Shown piece after piece: positions 15,089 to 25,887 of a stretch of DNA of 64,000 nt. The stretch's first letter is position 1, and each line of letters opens with the position of its first letter. Origin of the DNA: Syngnathus acus (taxonomy: Eukaryota; Chordata; Actinopteri; Syngnathiformes; Syngnathidae); assembly GCF_901709675.1 (NCBI RefSeq), contig NC_051107.1:6636001-6700000 (forward strand). Direction: 5' to 3'. The position numbers and the translations under genes are program-made. The notes under the pieces were generated by a model. That model saw only the letters and a program-made list of their open reading frames with translations, did not search any database and was not told the DNA's origin.

Positions 15089-16206
15089 TATTTCAAGTCA
15101 AGTTTATTTGTATAGCCCTAAATCACAAGCAGTCTCAAAGGGCTTCACATAGACAAAAATTGACAATTATTCTCAAAGCATCCCCTGATCTTAAGCTCCC
15201 AAAAGGGCAAGGAAAAACTCAAAAACCCCTGCCAGGGGAAAATGAGAAACCTTGAGAAGGGACCACAGAAGGAAGGATCCCCCTTTCAGGATCACCAGGT
15301 TGTAATGGATGCAGAGAGGGCACAAATAATACATAATATGAAAATCAAAAAAGTGGATGTCCAAGTCAGAGCGAAGGGCTGCCGGAGGAGCCCTCTACTA
15401 TCCTGGCAGTGGAGGTTGAGCTGCAGTTCCCCCAACCTGAATTGGCCCACGAGAATCCAGATAGCCGCTGTCAGCTTGGGTGCCACCTAACCACCTCCCC
15501 GGCCGGGGAGGGGGAGAGAAAACAAAACAAACTCCGGCCGAATCGGCCACTACAAGTTAGTTAAAGGCCATGTCATAGAAATGTGTCTTTAAACGTGTCT
15601 TAAATGTTTCTACTGAGGTAGCAGTCCTAATATCCATTGGGAGGGCATTCCAAAGCTCTGGAGCCCGGATAGAAAATGCTCTAGACCCCGCAGACACTTT
15701 CTTGGCCCTCGGTGTCGCTAAAAGGGTAGCGTTTTGCGAACGAAGGTTACGAGACGGAACATAAGGAACAACTAGGTCGACGAGATACGAAGGCGCTAAG
15801 CCATGCAGTGATTTATAGGTTAATAGAAGAACCTTGAAGTCACATCTTAAATGGACCGGGAGCCAATGGAAGTTGGCTAATATTGGGGTAATGTGATCAC
15901 ATTTTCTTGTCCGTGAGAGCAGCCTTGCAGCAGCATTTTGTACTAACTGTAGACTTTTGATGCGGGACTTAGGAAGACCAGAGAATAGTACATTACAGTA
16001 GTCCAGGCGCGACGTGACGAACGCATGTATAATAGTTTCCGCATCACCGGTCGAGAGGATCGGACGAATCTTTGCAATATTACGAAGGTGAAAGAACGCA
16101 ATTCTGGTTATATTCTTAATGTGCTTTTGAAAGGAGAGAGTTTGGTCAAACATTACCCCGAGATTAGTTACAGTATCGCTCTGAGTGATAGTACTTAGTG
16201 ATAGTG
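15089..16206 (-). mobile_element. LINE fragment nested in the gypsy RT
   Basis: On the minus strand 16153-15557 reads as the C-terminal part of a non-LTR reverse transcriptase (phrases such as SRLDYCNVLFSGLP, FHWLPVHLR and YKSLHGLAP, typical of L2/CR1-like fish LINEs), followed by a 3' UTR down to 15089. The element is 5'-truncated. GTATTT appears at both edges (about 15083-15088 and 16201-16206) and looks like a 6-bp target-site duplication. Gypsy RT codons flank it on each side (LMSAVF before, DQLQQARV after), so insertion postdates the gypsy copy. Confidence 0.85.
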
Positions 16207-16963
16207 ATAGTATTTGATCAATTGCAACAAGCTCGGGTGTTCACCAAGCTAGATTTGCGCAATGCGTAACACCTAGTGCGCATTCGGGAGGGCGATGAAT
16301 GGAAAACGGGATTTAACACTCCCAGAGGACACTTTGAGTACCTAGTAATGCGGTTTGGCCTCACCAATGCACCCGCTGTTTTCCAGGCCATGATTAATGA
16401 TGTACCGAGAGACTTTTTGGATCGTTTTGTTTGTGTATTTGGACGACATTCTGATCTATTCAACGGATTTGGAGACCCGTGAGTCTCATGTTAAGACGGT
16501 ATCGCAACGCCTCCTCGATCACCAGCTTTACGTCAAAGCCGAAAAGAGCGAGTTCCACGCCAATACTGTATCTTTCCTTGGCTTCATCATCGCCCCTGGC
16601 AAAGTGCAGATGGACCCGGCAAAAGTAAGCGCGGTGACACAATGGCCTCCACCTGCTAGCTGCAAAAAAGTGCAGCAATTTCTCGGCTTTGCTAACTTTT
16701 ATAGGCGGTTCATCGGAGGCTTCAGCGGCTCCACCGCATGCTCGAACTTCCCCAAAGGTTCCGTTCTGTTGGACGGCGAAGGCGGAAGCGGCCTTCCAGG
16801 AGTCGAAGAGGCGATTCAGCTCCGCCCCGATCCTCACGCTGCCCGACCCATCTCGTCAGTTTGTGGTTGACGCCTCCAGTCGGGGAATCGGCGCCATCTT
16901 GTCACAGAGGGCGCAGGCCGACAACAAGCTTCATCCGTGCGCGTTCCTGTCCCGACGGCTGAC

Positions 16964-17485
16964 AGTCCTGCTGTCGTGTTTTGGGAGTTGTTTTTGTCTT
17001 GTCCTGTTGGTCGTATTGTCACTTCCTGTTTTGTTTTGGTAACTAACTCTCCTCTCGTTTCAGTTGGTGGGTCCTTCCTCTGTGCGTCAGGCCACTTGAC
17101 GTCCCTGATCCTAATTGTGTGCACCTGTGTCGTTGGCCCCTATTGTCTGCACCTGTGTCCTCCCCCTTCTGTGTGTGTATATAGCCTGCGTCTTCCCCGC
17201 GTCTTGTGCCAGCCAGTGCGTCTTGAACACTAGCGATTGCGTGAGTATACCTTTTTGTCAAGCCTGAGCTCTGTGTTTTTTAGTTATGTTTTTTACCACC
17301 GTATTTCCCTCGCTTTGAGGCGCTTTTGGTTTTTACTGTCTCCAGCCTTGTTGTCCCTCCTTTTGAGGCGCTTTTTCTTTTTGTGCTGTCTTCAGCCTGT
17401 TAGAATAAACACCTTTTGTTGGCACTCTGCATCCGAGTCCTCTCCCTGATCCAAGTCTGACATCCTCTTTGTCGTCCGGCTTGAC
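16964..17485 (+). repeat. Gypsy LTR, copy A
   Basis: 522 bases nearly identical to the LTR at 27241-27759; copy A has an extra CCAG near 17210. It ends in TTGACA like its partner and contains an AATAAA near 17404. It forms the left edge of segmental-duplication copy A and is followed in both copies by the same flank (GTTGGTGACAGGCGG). Confidence 0.85.
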
Positions 17486-18250
17486 AGTTGGTGACAGGCG
17501 GCCCGCTGAAACCGAAGCCGGTTGCCACATAAGTCCGTGGGTCATTTGTTTAAAAAAAAAAATTCATTTCTAATTCCGAAAGCCGCGTCAGAACATCCGG
17601 AAAGCCCGTAGTGGCGGCTCCTCCTTAATTCCTTTGCACGTGCGTGTGTGCGCTTTAAAACAAAAATCTTCTTTTGTGCTCCCCCCCCCCATGCAGGAAA
17701 GCCATCTCACGGTCGGGCCTGCAACACCTGGGGCCGCTGCAGGTAGCTCCGCCTCCCGCCTCCCACGGCCCCGGCAAGGAGCTTCGCACCCGCATGGACT
17801 GGACGGTAGGCACCTCAAAGTACTTCTTCCCGATTTGACGCTGGCTCCACGTGGAGTAACCGCCGGAGACTCAAAGTGCAGCACCATGCGAGTCAAAGCG
17901 CTTTGGCCATGTTTCTTTTTTTGTGACTCATCTCCCGTTGACGTTAAAAGCGCTACTCCATTATCATTTGCACTCGAGCCACAAATGGCCACTCCAAGGC
18001 CGCTGGAGCGCTCTCGTGTTCTTTTGTCGCTTCGGCCGGTCCAAGCGAAGCAGGATTTTTTTTTTTTTTTTTTTGCCGGTGTAACAATCGCGTGAAGCTT
18101 CCTTTCTCCTCATCACGGCTGGCCTTTAGCACGCCGCACGCACACCGGGCGATGTCAATAATGGCTCGTTAATAAAACATCAGGGCTGGATTGGAGTGGC
18201 GCAAACAAGCGGCGCCCGCCGTTCGCCGCCTCCAATCAAGCGCTCGACAC

Positions 18251-18300
18251 GTGGGCGGAGGGAGGGAGGGAGGGAGGGAGGGAGGGAGGGAGGGAGGGAG
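18251..18300. repeat. (GGAG)n microsatellite
   Basis: About 12 copies of GGAG lie in copy A. The corresponding place in copy B (about 28548-28563) has only about four, with one variant, so the two duplicates differ in repeat number. Confidence 0.9.
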
Positions 18301-18455
18301 GACTGTCGCGTGAGCCAGCGACCCCATCATCCTGACGTTGTGTGATGCAACACCACGTGCACGCAATTCTGCTTTTACTCACCGCGTAGCGTGCTTTTGT
18401 TTCTTCTTCTCACTTTCGGCACATTCTCAGTTAATAATACTTCCATACATATCTT

Positions 18456-18461
18456 TTTATT
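18456..18461 (-). promoter_or_regulatory. Putative poly(A) signal of NLR copy A
   Basis: AATAAA on the minus strand, about 400 bases past the NLR stop. The same signal is conserved in copy B at 28730-28735. Assignment rests on position only. Confidence 0.5.
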
Positions 18462-18860
18462 ATTCGGCAAGACATTTCCCTCTCTCCAGAAGATTCTTCA
18501 CTCATCTGGAAGATCAGACCTAGACAAAAGTTAAGATAGATACAGTCAAGCGTTTGGCATGCATTGAGCACTTTGTTATTTTAAAGTGCACAACAAATAC
18601 GAATATATCCGATCATCAAGTTATTCTCAAAACATTTCTCATGACCACATAGTCAGTCCATCACATCTCGTTAAAAAATGTCTACTTCTGTGGTCGTTGT
18701 TGATTTGGTGTGTACTAGCTAGAATGAGATGCTTCCAATGTTTCTTTCTGGTGTGACTTTAGCTGCTTTAGTCCATGAGCTGTGAGCACATCTGTTTTTG
18801 TAGCTACCCATTTTCTTCAACGCGCAAGTGTCGCCGGTCCATTCAGACGATGTTTGGAAC

Positions 18861-20637
18861 CTACCACGTGATCTTCACACTGCAGTGAGGATCCTTTTGG
18901 ACCTCCGCCAAGACCTGCCTTTCTTCCTCTTTGATGTCATTGCGCCACAGCTTCAGCTCTTGGAGGTGGGAGGGGTTGGACCGGAGAGCCTTGGCCAGCG
19001 CCTTGCAGCTTTTCTCGCTTAGCTTGCAGCTATTGAGCCTGAGAAGACAAGAGAGGCCGGCTGACACAAGCCCAAGGTTCTTGGGCCGGCTGGCCTTCTG
19101 CCGCTCGCTGGACGGGGGTGGAGGAGAACCTTACTTGAGGACTTGCAAGGTGCACTGCGGCTTTGCCAGTCCGGCGGCGAGCGCCTCCAGCCCGTCGTCA
19201 CCCAAGTCGTTGTCGCCGAGCTTCAGCTCCTTCAGGCTGCCGGGCGAGCTTAGAACGGAGGCCAGCGCCTCGCAGCTTTTCTTGCTCAGCTCGCAGTGCC
19301 GGAGCCTGAGAAGACAAGAGGGCGGCCGGCTGACACAAGCCCAAGGTTCTTGGGCCGGCTAGCCTTCTGCCGCTTGAGGAGAGCCTTACCTGAGAACTTG
19401 CAAGGTGCACTGCGGCTTTGCCAGTCCGGCGGCGAGCGCCTCCAGCCCGTCGTCACGCAAGTCGTTCTCGCCGAGATCCAGCTCCCTCAGGCTGCAGGGC
19501 GAGCTTAGAACGGAGGCCAGCGCCTCGCAGCTTTTCTTGCTCAGGTTGCATTTCTCGAGCCTGAGAAGACAAGAGGGCGGCCGGCTGACACAAGCCCAAG
19601 GTTCTTGGGCCGGCTGGCCTTCTGCCGCTCGCGCGACTGGGGTGGAGGAGAACCTTACGCGAGGACTTGCAAGGTGCACTGCGGCTTTGCCAGTCCGGCG
19701 GCGAGCGCCTCCAGCCCGTCGTTACCCAAGTCGTTCCAGCCTAGGTCCAGCTTCCTCAGGCTGCAGGGCGAGCTTAGAACAGAGGCCAGCGCCTCGCAGC
19801 TTTTCTTGCTCAGCTCGCATTGCTCGAGCCTGAGAAGACAAGAGGGCGGCCGGCTGACACAAGCCCAAGGTTCTTGGGCCGGCTGGCCTTCTGCCGCTCG
19901 CTGGACGGGGGTGGAGGAGAGCCTTACTCGAGGACTTGCAAGGTGCACTGCGGCTTTGCCAGTCCGGCGGCGAGGGCCTCCAGCCCGTCGTCACCCAAGT
20001 CGTTGCAGCTGAGCTCCAGCTCCCTCAGGCTGCAGGGCGAGCTTAGAACAAAGGCCAGCGCCTCGCAGCTTTTCTTGCTCAGCTCGCAGCAATTGAGCCT
20101 GAGAAGACAAGAGGGCGGCCGGCTGACACAAGCCCAAGGTTTTTGGGCTGGCTGGCCTTCTGCCGCTCGCTCGACGGGGGTGGAGGGAGAGCCTTACCCG
20201 AGGACTTCCAAGGTGCACTGCGGCTTTGCCAGTCCGGCGGCGAGGGCCTCCAGCCCGTCGTCACCCAAGTCGTTGCAGCTGAGCTCCAGCTCCCTCAGGC
20301 TGCAGGGCGAGCTTAGAACGGAGGCCAGCGCCTCGCAGCTTTTCTTGCTCAGCTCGCATTGCTCGAGCCTGAGAAGACAAGAGGGCGGCCGGCTGACACA
20401 AGCCCAAGGTTCTTGGGCCGGCTGGCCTTCTGCCACTCGCTCGACGGGGGTGGAGGAGAGCCTTACCCGAGGACTTGCAAGGTGCACTGCGGCTTTGCCA
20501 GTCCGGCGGCGAGCGCCTCCAGCCCGTCGTCGTACAAATCGTTGTGGCTGAGATCCAGCTCCCTCAGGCTGCCGGGCGAGCTTAGAACGGAGGCCAGCGC
20601 CTCGCAGCTTTTCTTGCTCAGCTTGCAGCCACTGAGC
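18861..20637 (-). repeat. Tandem LRR exon array, copy A (6 + terminal)
   Basis: Six 171-bp exons alternate with introns of 84 to 99 bp, most units spaced 269-270 bp. Each exon encodes 57 residues, two NLR-type LRRs, built on the frame [13 protein letters not shown], S-S-P-x-S-L-R-E-L-x-L-x-x-N-D-L and A-G-L-A-K-P-Q-C. Introns start gtaagg, end cttctcag and are nearly identical to each other. Confidence 0.95.
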
Positions 20638-22925
20638 CTGAGAAGACAAGAGGGCGGCCGGCTGACACATGTGGGCGGCCGGTTCAACGTGCTGGCTCGA
20701 CGGCACCTACATTGATTTTCGAGAAGCCTTGACCACCAGCAGCAGCATCAGGAGCCCCTCCTCGGACGGAGCGTAATCCTCAAGTGCAAAGTAGCTCATG
20801 GCTTCGTCGGAAGCCCGCAAGAAGAAGAGGAGGGCCGACCACATGGCCGGAGGTACGTTCTCACTGTGGAACCGCAATTCTTCGAGGAACATTTCGATCT
20901 GCTTCAGCAGGGACTCGTCCTTCAGCTCTTTCAGGCAGTAGAACAAGTTGATGTTCTCCTCAGGAGAGTTCTTGTCTATCTGTTGCTCGATCAAGCGGAC
21001 TGTTTCTGCGTTGCTGTGGCTGAAGTTCTCGGGAGCCTTCAGCAGCTCGCCCATGAGCTTCTGGTTGCACTGCAAGGAAAGGCCCACCAAGAAGCGGAGG
21101 AACAAGTCCAGGTTTCCCTCACTTTCTGAGGCTTTGCGGATGGCCGCCTCGTGGACCCGGACGAGCGGCGTCTGCTCGGAATGCATCGGGAGCTCTCCCA
21201 GCACGTTCTTGTTGTCCTGGAACAGGCTCATCATCACGTAGAGAGCGGCCAGATATTCCTGGATGCTCAGGTGGATGAACTGAAACATCTTGCCGCGTTG
21301 GTATTTCTTGAGCGGGGGTACCTCCTCGAAGACCTCGGTGAAGACTCCCGAGTGTTTTGCGACCTGCGGGGCATCCAAGCCGCTTTCCCGCAAGTCGCTC
21401 TCGTAGAAGATCTGTTGCTTTTTCATGAGATGCCGAAAAGCCATCTTGGCCAGCGCTTTGACGTACTCCGTTCTCTTCTGGCCGCCTCGCTCCTCGGACC
21501 TGCCCAGGTGATAGAGTAGGAACTCTGTGTACATCTCGGTCAGGGTTTCGGGCAGCTTCTTTCCGTGCTGCCGATGATCTCGGAGAACGGTGGCGGTGAG
21601 CCAGCAGAAGATGGGCATGTGGCACATGATGAAAATGCTGCGGGACTTTTGGATGTGCTCGATGACGTCCTCCTCGTCATTGGGGAACCTCTTCCTGAAG
21701 TAGTCCAGCCTCTGGGAGCGGCTGAAGCCTTTCACCTCTGTTCTGCCGTCCACCAGGCGCGGCGGGATGTCGCGGGCCGCCTGGGGCCGCGTGGTGATCC
21801 AAAGCCGGGCGCAGGGAAGCAGGTTCCCCTTGATGAGATGCGCCAGGAGCACCTCCACGGGGTAGGCTTGGGTCACATCCAGGCGCTTCTTGCGCTCGTC
21901 ACTCAGGTCCAGTTTGAGGCGGCACTCGTCTAAGCCGTCCAGTACAAACAAAATCTTGACGCTGCTGCTTTGGTAGGTGCGCTTGCCCAAATCTCGCATC
22001 CTGACCAAGATGTGCTGCAGCCTCTCGATGGCCGCCTTGCTGTCGCACATGAAGTGCCGGATGAGCTCTGCCAGCGAAAAGCTTTTCTCCTCCTCCAAGT
22101 TCAACTCGCGGAAGGGCAAGGGAAAGATGAAGTCCACGTCTGTGTTGGTTGTCCCGTTGGCCCAGTCCAGGACAAACTTGCGCACCAGGAAGGTCTTCCC
22201 GATGCCCGCGAAGCCCACGGTGACCATGGTGCGAAGGGGCTTCTCGCTTTTGAAGATGTCGCACGGCTCGATGGACTCCGCCTCCTCGTCTTGGCCGCGC
22301 ATCTCCATCTGAAGGACCTCGTGCTGCTTGTCGGGAAGACCGGCGACGCCGCGGCTAATGTGGAGCTTGGTGTAGACGCTCTCCAGAGCCTCCTGCTGGC
22401 TGGGCTCCGTGTTGCCCTCGGGAGCCTTGCAGTACATGGCCCGCAGGTTCTCTTGCAGCTCCCGCTTGAATTCGCCCATCTGGACCTCTAAGGAGATGCT
22501 ATCTGAGGGCGCACGGGTGACACCTGAAGGAGATCAAACGCGTCTTTAGGCCTGGCCGCAAGCGTGCTGCGCCCATGCCGCCACTTCCACTCAAGGAGGC
22601 AAGTGAAGGGGGCAAGAGGGGTAGGGCAGCATCGGAGAGCTGCTTTGTGGAAAGCCCCCCCTCCACCAGAAGCCACGCTCACCTTACCTTTGATTTGCAG
22701 CTTCTTGGCCAGTTCATAGTTGCCCATCTTCTTCAAAATCTTGCTGGTCTCCGCCACAGCGTTCTTGTACCTGTTCACCAGCTCTTCGGCGATGTCAGGC
22801 CGGTCTGCGTTTGCTTTTTTGCTCTTAGGCAGACGCATATAAAACTTGAACTTCTTGAAGTCCTCCTGCCCCAGGTCTTCCAGCGTTTTCAACAGCAGCT
22901 CCTTGCTCTCGGCATCCTGAGCCAT
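18861..22925 (-). CDS. NLRP-like immune receptor (PYD-FISNA-NACHT-LRR), copy A
   Basis: A cytosolic NLR sensor; family members assemble inflammasome-type complexes through the pyrin domain (here presumably with an ASC-like adaptor, an inference). Coding exons: 22688-22925 (pyrin domain, start [12 protein letters not shown]), 20711-22523 (FISNA-like linker, then NACHT), six LRR exons (20467-20637, 20198-20368, 19928-20098, 19659-19829, 19390-19560, 19135-19305) and a terminal exon 18861-19038 ending in VKITW-stop. Total 3,255 bases, 1,084 residues, no internal stop. Walker A is GFAGIGKT and Walker [11 protein letters not shown], both intact. PYD joins NACHT in phase 1 (G|GT); the LRR exons are all phase 2. 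The upstream frame is open past MAQDA, but a good acceptor (gctttcag) just before the ATG suggests a 5' UTR exon farther up. No B30.2 domain follows. The gene lies antisense inside the dgki intron. It is about 96% identical to copy B across the NACHT exon. Confidence 0.92.
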
Positions 22926-23551
22926 CTTTCCCCCGTGAAACTGAAAGCAAAAGGCGAACCTTGATTTTCTTGCACAACACCATTCCACACCCAAAGCGCA
23001 GAAGGTGGCCTGATTTCCACCCTTATTAGCACTTGCTTCCTGGTTCTCGAGGCTGCGCGACACTGACTTTGCTACTGGCTTCGCTTCCTTGTCGTTACGT
23101 TCCCTAAAGAAGTAGGGGACCCCCGGGGACCCCCCCTCCCCCAAACTTCAATCAAAGAAAACAACTGACAATATATGGAGAAAGCGTCCGACCATCCGGC
23201 CGGCTCACTAAATAACGCCACAAACGGTCGCTCCTTGTTAAAAGCAAAACTATGTGTCTATACGGGTCAAAAAAAAGAAAGCAAACTCACTTGTCGGTCT
23301 CCTTCGCGTCGTCTGGTCTCACCGTGTGAGCGAGCGAGCAAACGCCTTCCCAACGTAATTGTCGCCGTGGCATCCAAAGGTGTCAGACCAACGCCCTGTC
23401 TGCCCAAGCCCGCCCACTTCATACATACATAGACAGACAGACAGATGAGGAAATTCACTTTGGGAGAAAGCAAATTCTCCGCTGGCGCGCTCTGAAAATC
23501 CCAGCCCGCCACGAAAATGATGGCAGTCTCGCCCGCCCATCCACCCGGCAG
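22926..23551. other. 5' flank of NLR copy A and start of dgki exon 3
   Basis: Holds the likely 5' UTR splice acceptor of the NLR gene next to 22926-22945 and presumably its promoter, head-to-head with the dgki exon at 23552. Nearly identical to 36136-36760 of copy B. No further coding sequence recognised. Confidence 0.5.
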
Positions 23552-25404
23552 GAGAACGCCGTCAACGGCGACCACCTGTGGATGGAGACCAGCTGCTCGG
23601 GCGAACTCTGCTACCTCGGGGAGGACGCCTGCCTGCTCAAGGCTGCGGTGAGCTCGCTCCAAGTCATCTGCCGCCTGCCCGTCTTGACAGCCGACCTGTG
23701 TGTTTGTGCTTGAAGAAGTCTGCGCCCAGGAGGAAGTGCGCCGCCTGCAAGATCGTCGTCCACACCAGCTGCACCGAGCAGCTGGAGAAGGTAGTGCACA
23801 CGCACGCACGCACACAGGAAGTCCAAAGCCCTGACGTGACGCCTTGGCCGTCTCGTGATCAAGATCAACTTCAGGTGCAAGCCGACTTTCAGGGAAGGAG
23901 GCTCGCGGTGCCTGCGAGATGTAAGTCTCCCGACGGGAGGTCCGAGCGGGGCCCAGGCCAGGTGGAGGTGTAAGGCGGCGCCGTCTGCTCTCTGCCGGCA
24001 GAACGTGCTGCGGCATCACTGGGTGCACCGCCGGCGCCAGGACGGCAAGTGCAAGCAGTGCGGGAAGGTCGGTGGCAGCCACGCAGGCGGGCAGGCCGGC
24101 AAAATGGCCGCCCGCCCGCCCCGTCAAACGGTCTCTGCGAGCGACATCCCTTTCCGTCCTCGTCTTTTGTTTGTCCTTTCCTTCCGCAGAGCTTTCAGCA
24201 GAAGTTCTTCCACAGTAAAGAAATCATCGCCATCAGCTGTTCGTGGTGCAAGCAGGCTGTGAGTTGGGCTCAAATTAGAATTCTCGCGCGCGAGCGGGCT
24301 TGCCCACCATCTGAGCGAAATTCCGTCAGACTAGAAACAAAACCTGTAACGAACTCGGCGGTGTGATGTGGGAAAATGTTGAAACGAGCTGCTGGCCGGT
24401 GCTAATTTGTGTGCCGGGCAGTTCCACAACAAGGTCACGTGCTTCATGCCGCACCAGATCGAGGAACCGTGCTCGCTGGGCGCCCACGCCGCCGTCATCG
24501 TGCCTCCGTCCTGGATCATCAGAGTCAGGAAACCGCAGGCGAGCGCCGAGCGCCACCCGCCAAGCGCTAACGGCGCTTAGCGCTAACCGCTAAGCCCATC
24601 TATGCACAGAGCTTGCTCAAGAACTCGGCCAGGAGGAAAAAGCGCACGTCTTTCAAGCGCAGGACGAGCAAGAAGGGGCCGGACGTAAGCGACACGGATG
24701 GCGACTTCCCCGTGACCTCCCTCACTCCGGCCGGCCGCACGTGGCGCTGACGTTCCCTCCCTCAGGAGTCCAAATGGCGGCCGTTCATGCTGAAGCCGCT
24801 GCCCTCGCCGCTCATGAAGCCCATCCTGGTCTTCGTCAACCCCAAGAGCGGAGGCAACCAGGTTGGCATGAGCGTGGCTAGCGAGCAGAAGGTCAGAAAG
24901 GTCGCTGGCCGTCCATCCCAGCCCATCTGCTTCCTGTCCGCAGGGCGCCAAGCTGCTCCAGATGTTCATGTGGATCCTGAACTTGCGGCAAGTCTTTGAC
25001 CTGTCGCAGGGCGGCCTTCGGGAGGCGTGAGTGTCCGGCGCTATCCATAAGCGACAGAGCGCCACCCTCTCCTCTCCACTCCGCTCCTTCAGGTTGGATT
25101 TGTATCGCAAAGTGCCAAACTTGAGGATCCTGGCCTGCGGTGGAGACGGCACGGTACATTTTGCGTTGACGTCCTTCCGCAATGACCCCGCCCATCCTTG
25201 GCCTCGCCCCGCCCCGCCCCCTTAGCACAATCCATTTCCTGCTTGCCTAGGTGGGCTGGATCCTGTCCACGCTGGACGAGCTACAGATGAACCCGCAGCC
25301 TCCGGTGGCCGTCCTTCCTCTGGGAACAGGAAATGACCTCGCCAGGACGCTCAACTGGGGCGGGGTGAGTTTCCAAACGTCACTCACCTCCCAAACGCAA
25401 ACAA

Positions 25405-25674
25405 ACGCTGGAGTTTCGGCTCCTGATGGCGTACACCAAGAGGAGACGGCGGCGGTGGGAGAAGAAGAGCCAGACGTCCGTCGAGAACGGGGCTCCGGAC
25501 TCGACTCGCACGTGTTTGCTGAGAGCCAAGAAGAAGCGCCGCCGCCGCCGCCAAAGACCAAGAAGAAAAAAAAGTGGAAGCGCCTGCCGAACATTTCGGT
25601 GTGCATCAAGCCACAGCCGGAAAAATGTCACCATGAGGCCCAAGGCGGAAATGCAGTTGTGGAACGCTTTGGAG
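25405..25674 (+). pseudogene. bcl2l14-like exon fragment, copy A, frameshifted
   Basis: Nearly identical to 40748-41021, the internal part of the bcl2l14-like exon in copy B. It lacks the start codon region (the first about 87 bases of the coding exon) and has a 7-base deletion near 25520 (gctgagagcc against gctgccggtcgagagcc), which shifts the frame. It is joined directly to dgki intron sequence on the left (25404/25405) and to a hAT-like MITE on the right. It cannot encode the same product as copy B. Confidence 0.7.
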
Positions 25675-25887
25675 CAGGGGTCACCAACTCCGGTCCTCAA
25701 GGGCGCCAATCCAGCCTGTTTTAGATGTATCCCCCCTGCAACACACCTGATTCAAATAATCAGGATCGCTATCAGCCTTAATAGAGCTTGCTGATGAGCT
25801 GATCATTTGAATCAGGTGTGTTGTTGCAGGGCTGCACCTAAAACAGGCTGGATTGGCGCCCTTGAGGACCGGAGTTGGTGACCCCTG
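25675..25887. mobile_element. hAT-like MITE at a duplication breakpoint
   Basis: 213 bases with long terminal inverted repeats beginning CAGGGGTCACCAACTCCGG and ending with the exact reverse complement. The interior is also largely palindromic, with no coding capacity. The left flank CTTTGGAG fits the hAT 8-bp target preference nTnnnnAn, but the right flank CCCTAGGG does not match it, so there is no target-site duplication. Copy B has the uninterrupted empty site at 41014-41021. Confidence 0.85.

Larger units (their letters stand above)
14230..17485 (+). mobile_element. Ty3/gypsy retrotransposon, decayed, integrase deleted
   Basis: From 14289 an open frame carries a retropepsin-like motif (D-S-G-A-D) followed by the start of reverse transcriptase ([15 protein letters not shown], then the R-P-C-I-D-Y motif). 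A LINE interrupts the RT at 15089-16206. The RT resumes at about 16207 with FTKLDLRN, a stop codon at 16265 and the Y-L-D-D catalytic box near 16440. RNase H follows in shifted frames until SRRL near 16960, where the sequence jumps straight into the LTR at 16964. The end of RNase H, the integrase and the chromodomain are deleted. Frameshifts and stops make it non-functional. The chromodomain/integrase half of the same family occurs at 25888-27240. Confidence 0.85.
17697..25364 (+). pseudogene. dgki: Diacylglycerol kinase iota, internal fragment, copy A
   Basis: Type IV DGKs phosphorylate diacylglycerol to phosphatidic acid. Twelve exons with usable splice sites give 339 open codons: 17697-17805, 23552-23647, 23716-23790, 23864-23920, 24002-24067, 24190-24258, 24422-24538, 24610-24684, 24766-24861, 24944-25026, 25093-25153, 25251-25364. 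In order they encode KAISRSGLQHL, two C1 zinc-finger domains, a MARCKS-like basic segment ([13 protein letters not shown]), and the start of the catalytic domain with the GGDGT nucleotide motif, ending at RTLNWGG. LLQMFMW and LYRKVPNL favour iota over zeta. The N-terminal exon(s) and everything after NWGG (most of the catalytic domain, ankyrin repeats, PDZ ligand) are absent from the window, so it is called a truncated gene. The first intron here (17806-23551) contains a complete NLR gene on the other strand. The intron after 24538 has a GC donor. Confidence 0.8.

Noticed and set aside
18861-22925. A C-terminal B30.2/SPRY domain as in many fish NLRs
   Set aside because: The terminal LRR exon ends in a stop (VKITW), and no SPRY-like exon is seen downstream in either copy before the dgki exon and LTR.
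22926-23144. N-terminal extension of the NLR upstream of MAQDAESK
   Set aside because: The frame is open, but a strong splice acceptor lies just before the ATG and the pyrin domain begins there; the extension has no recognisable features.
17697-25364. Naming the kinase fragment dgkz
   Set aside because: Zeta and iota are close, but LLQMFMW, LYRKVPNL and the NPQPPV segment match iota better from memory; zeta has IIQSFLW and MYRKVHNL.
25426-25794. Arg-rich open frame overlapping the bcl2l14-like fragment in copy A
   Set aside because: It is a frameshifted reading created by the 7-base deletion, continuing into a MITE.
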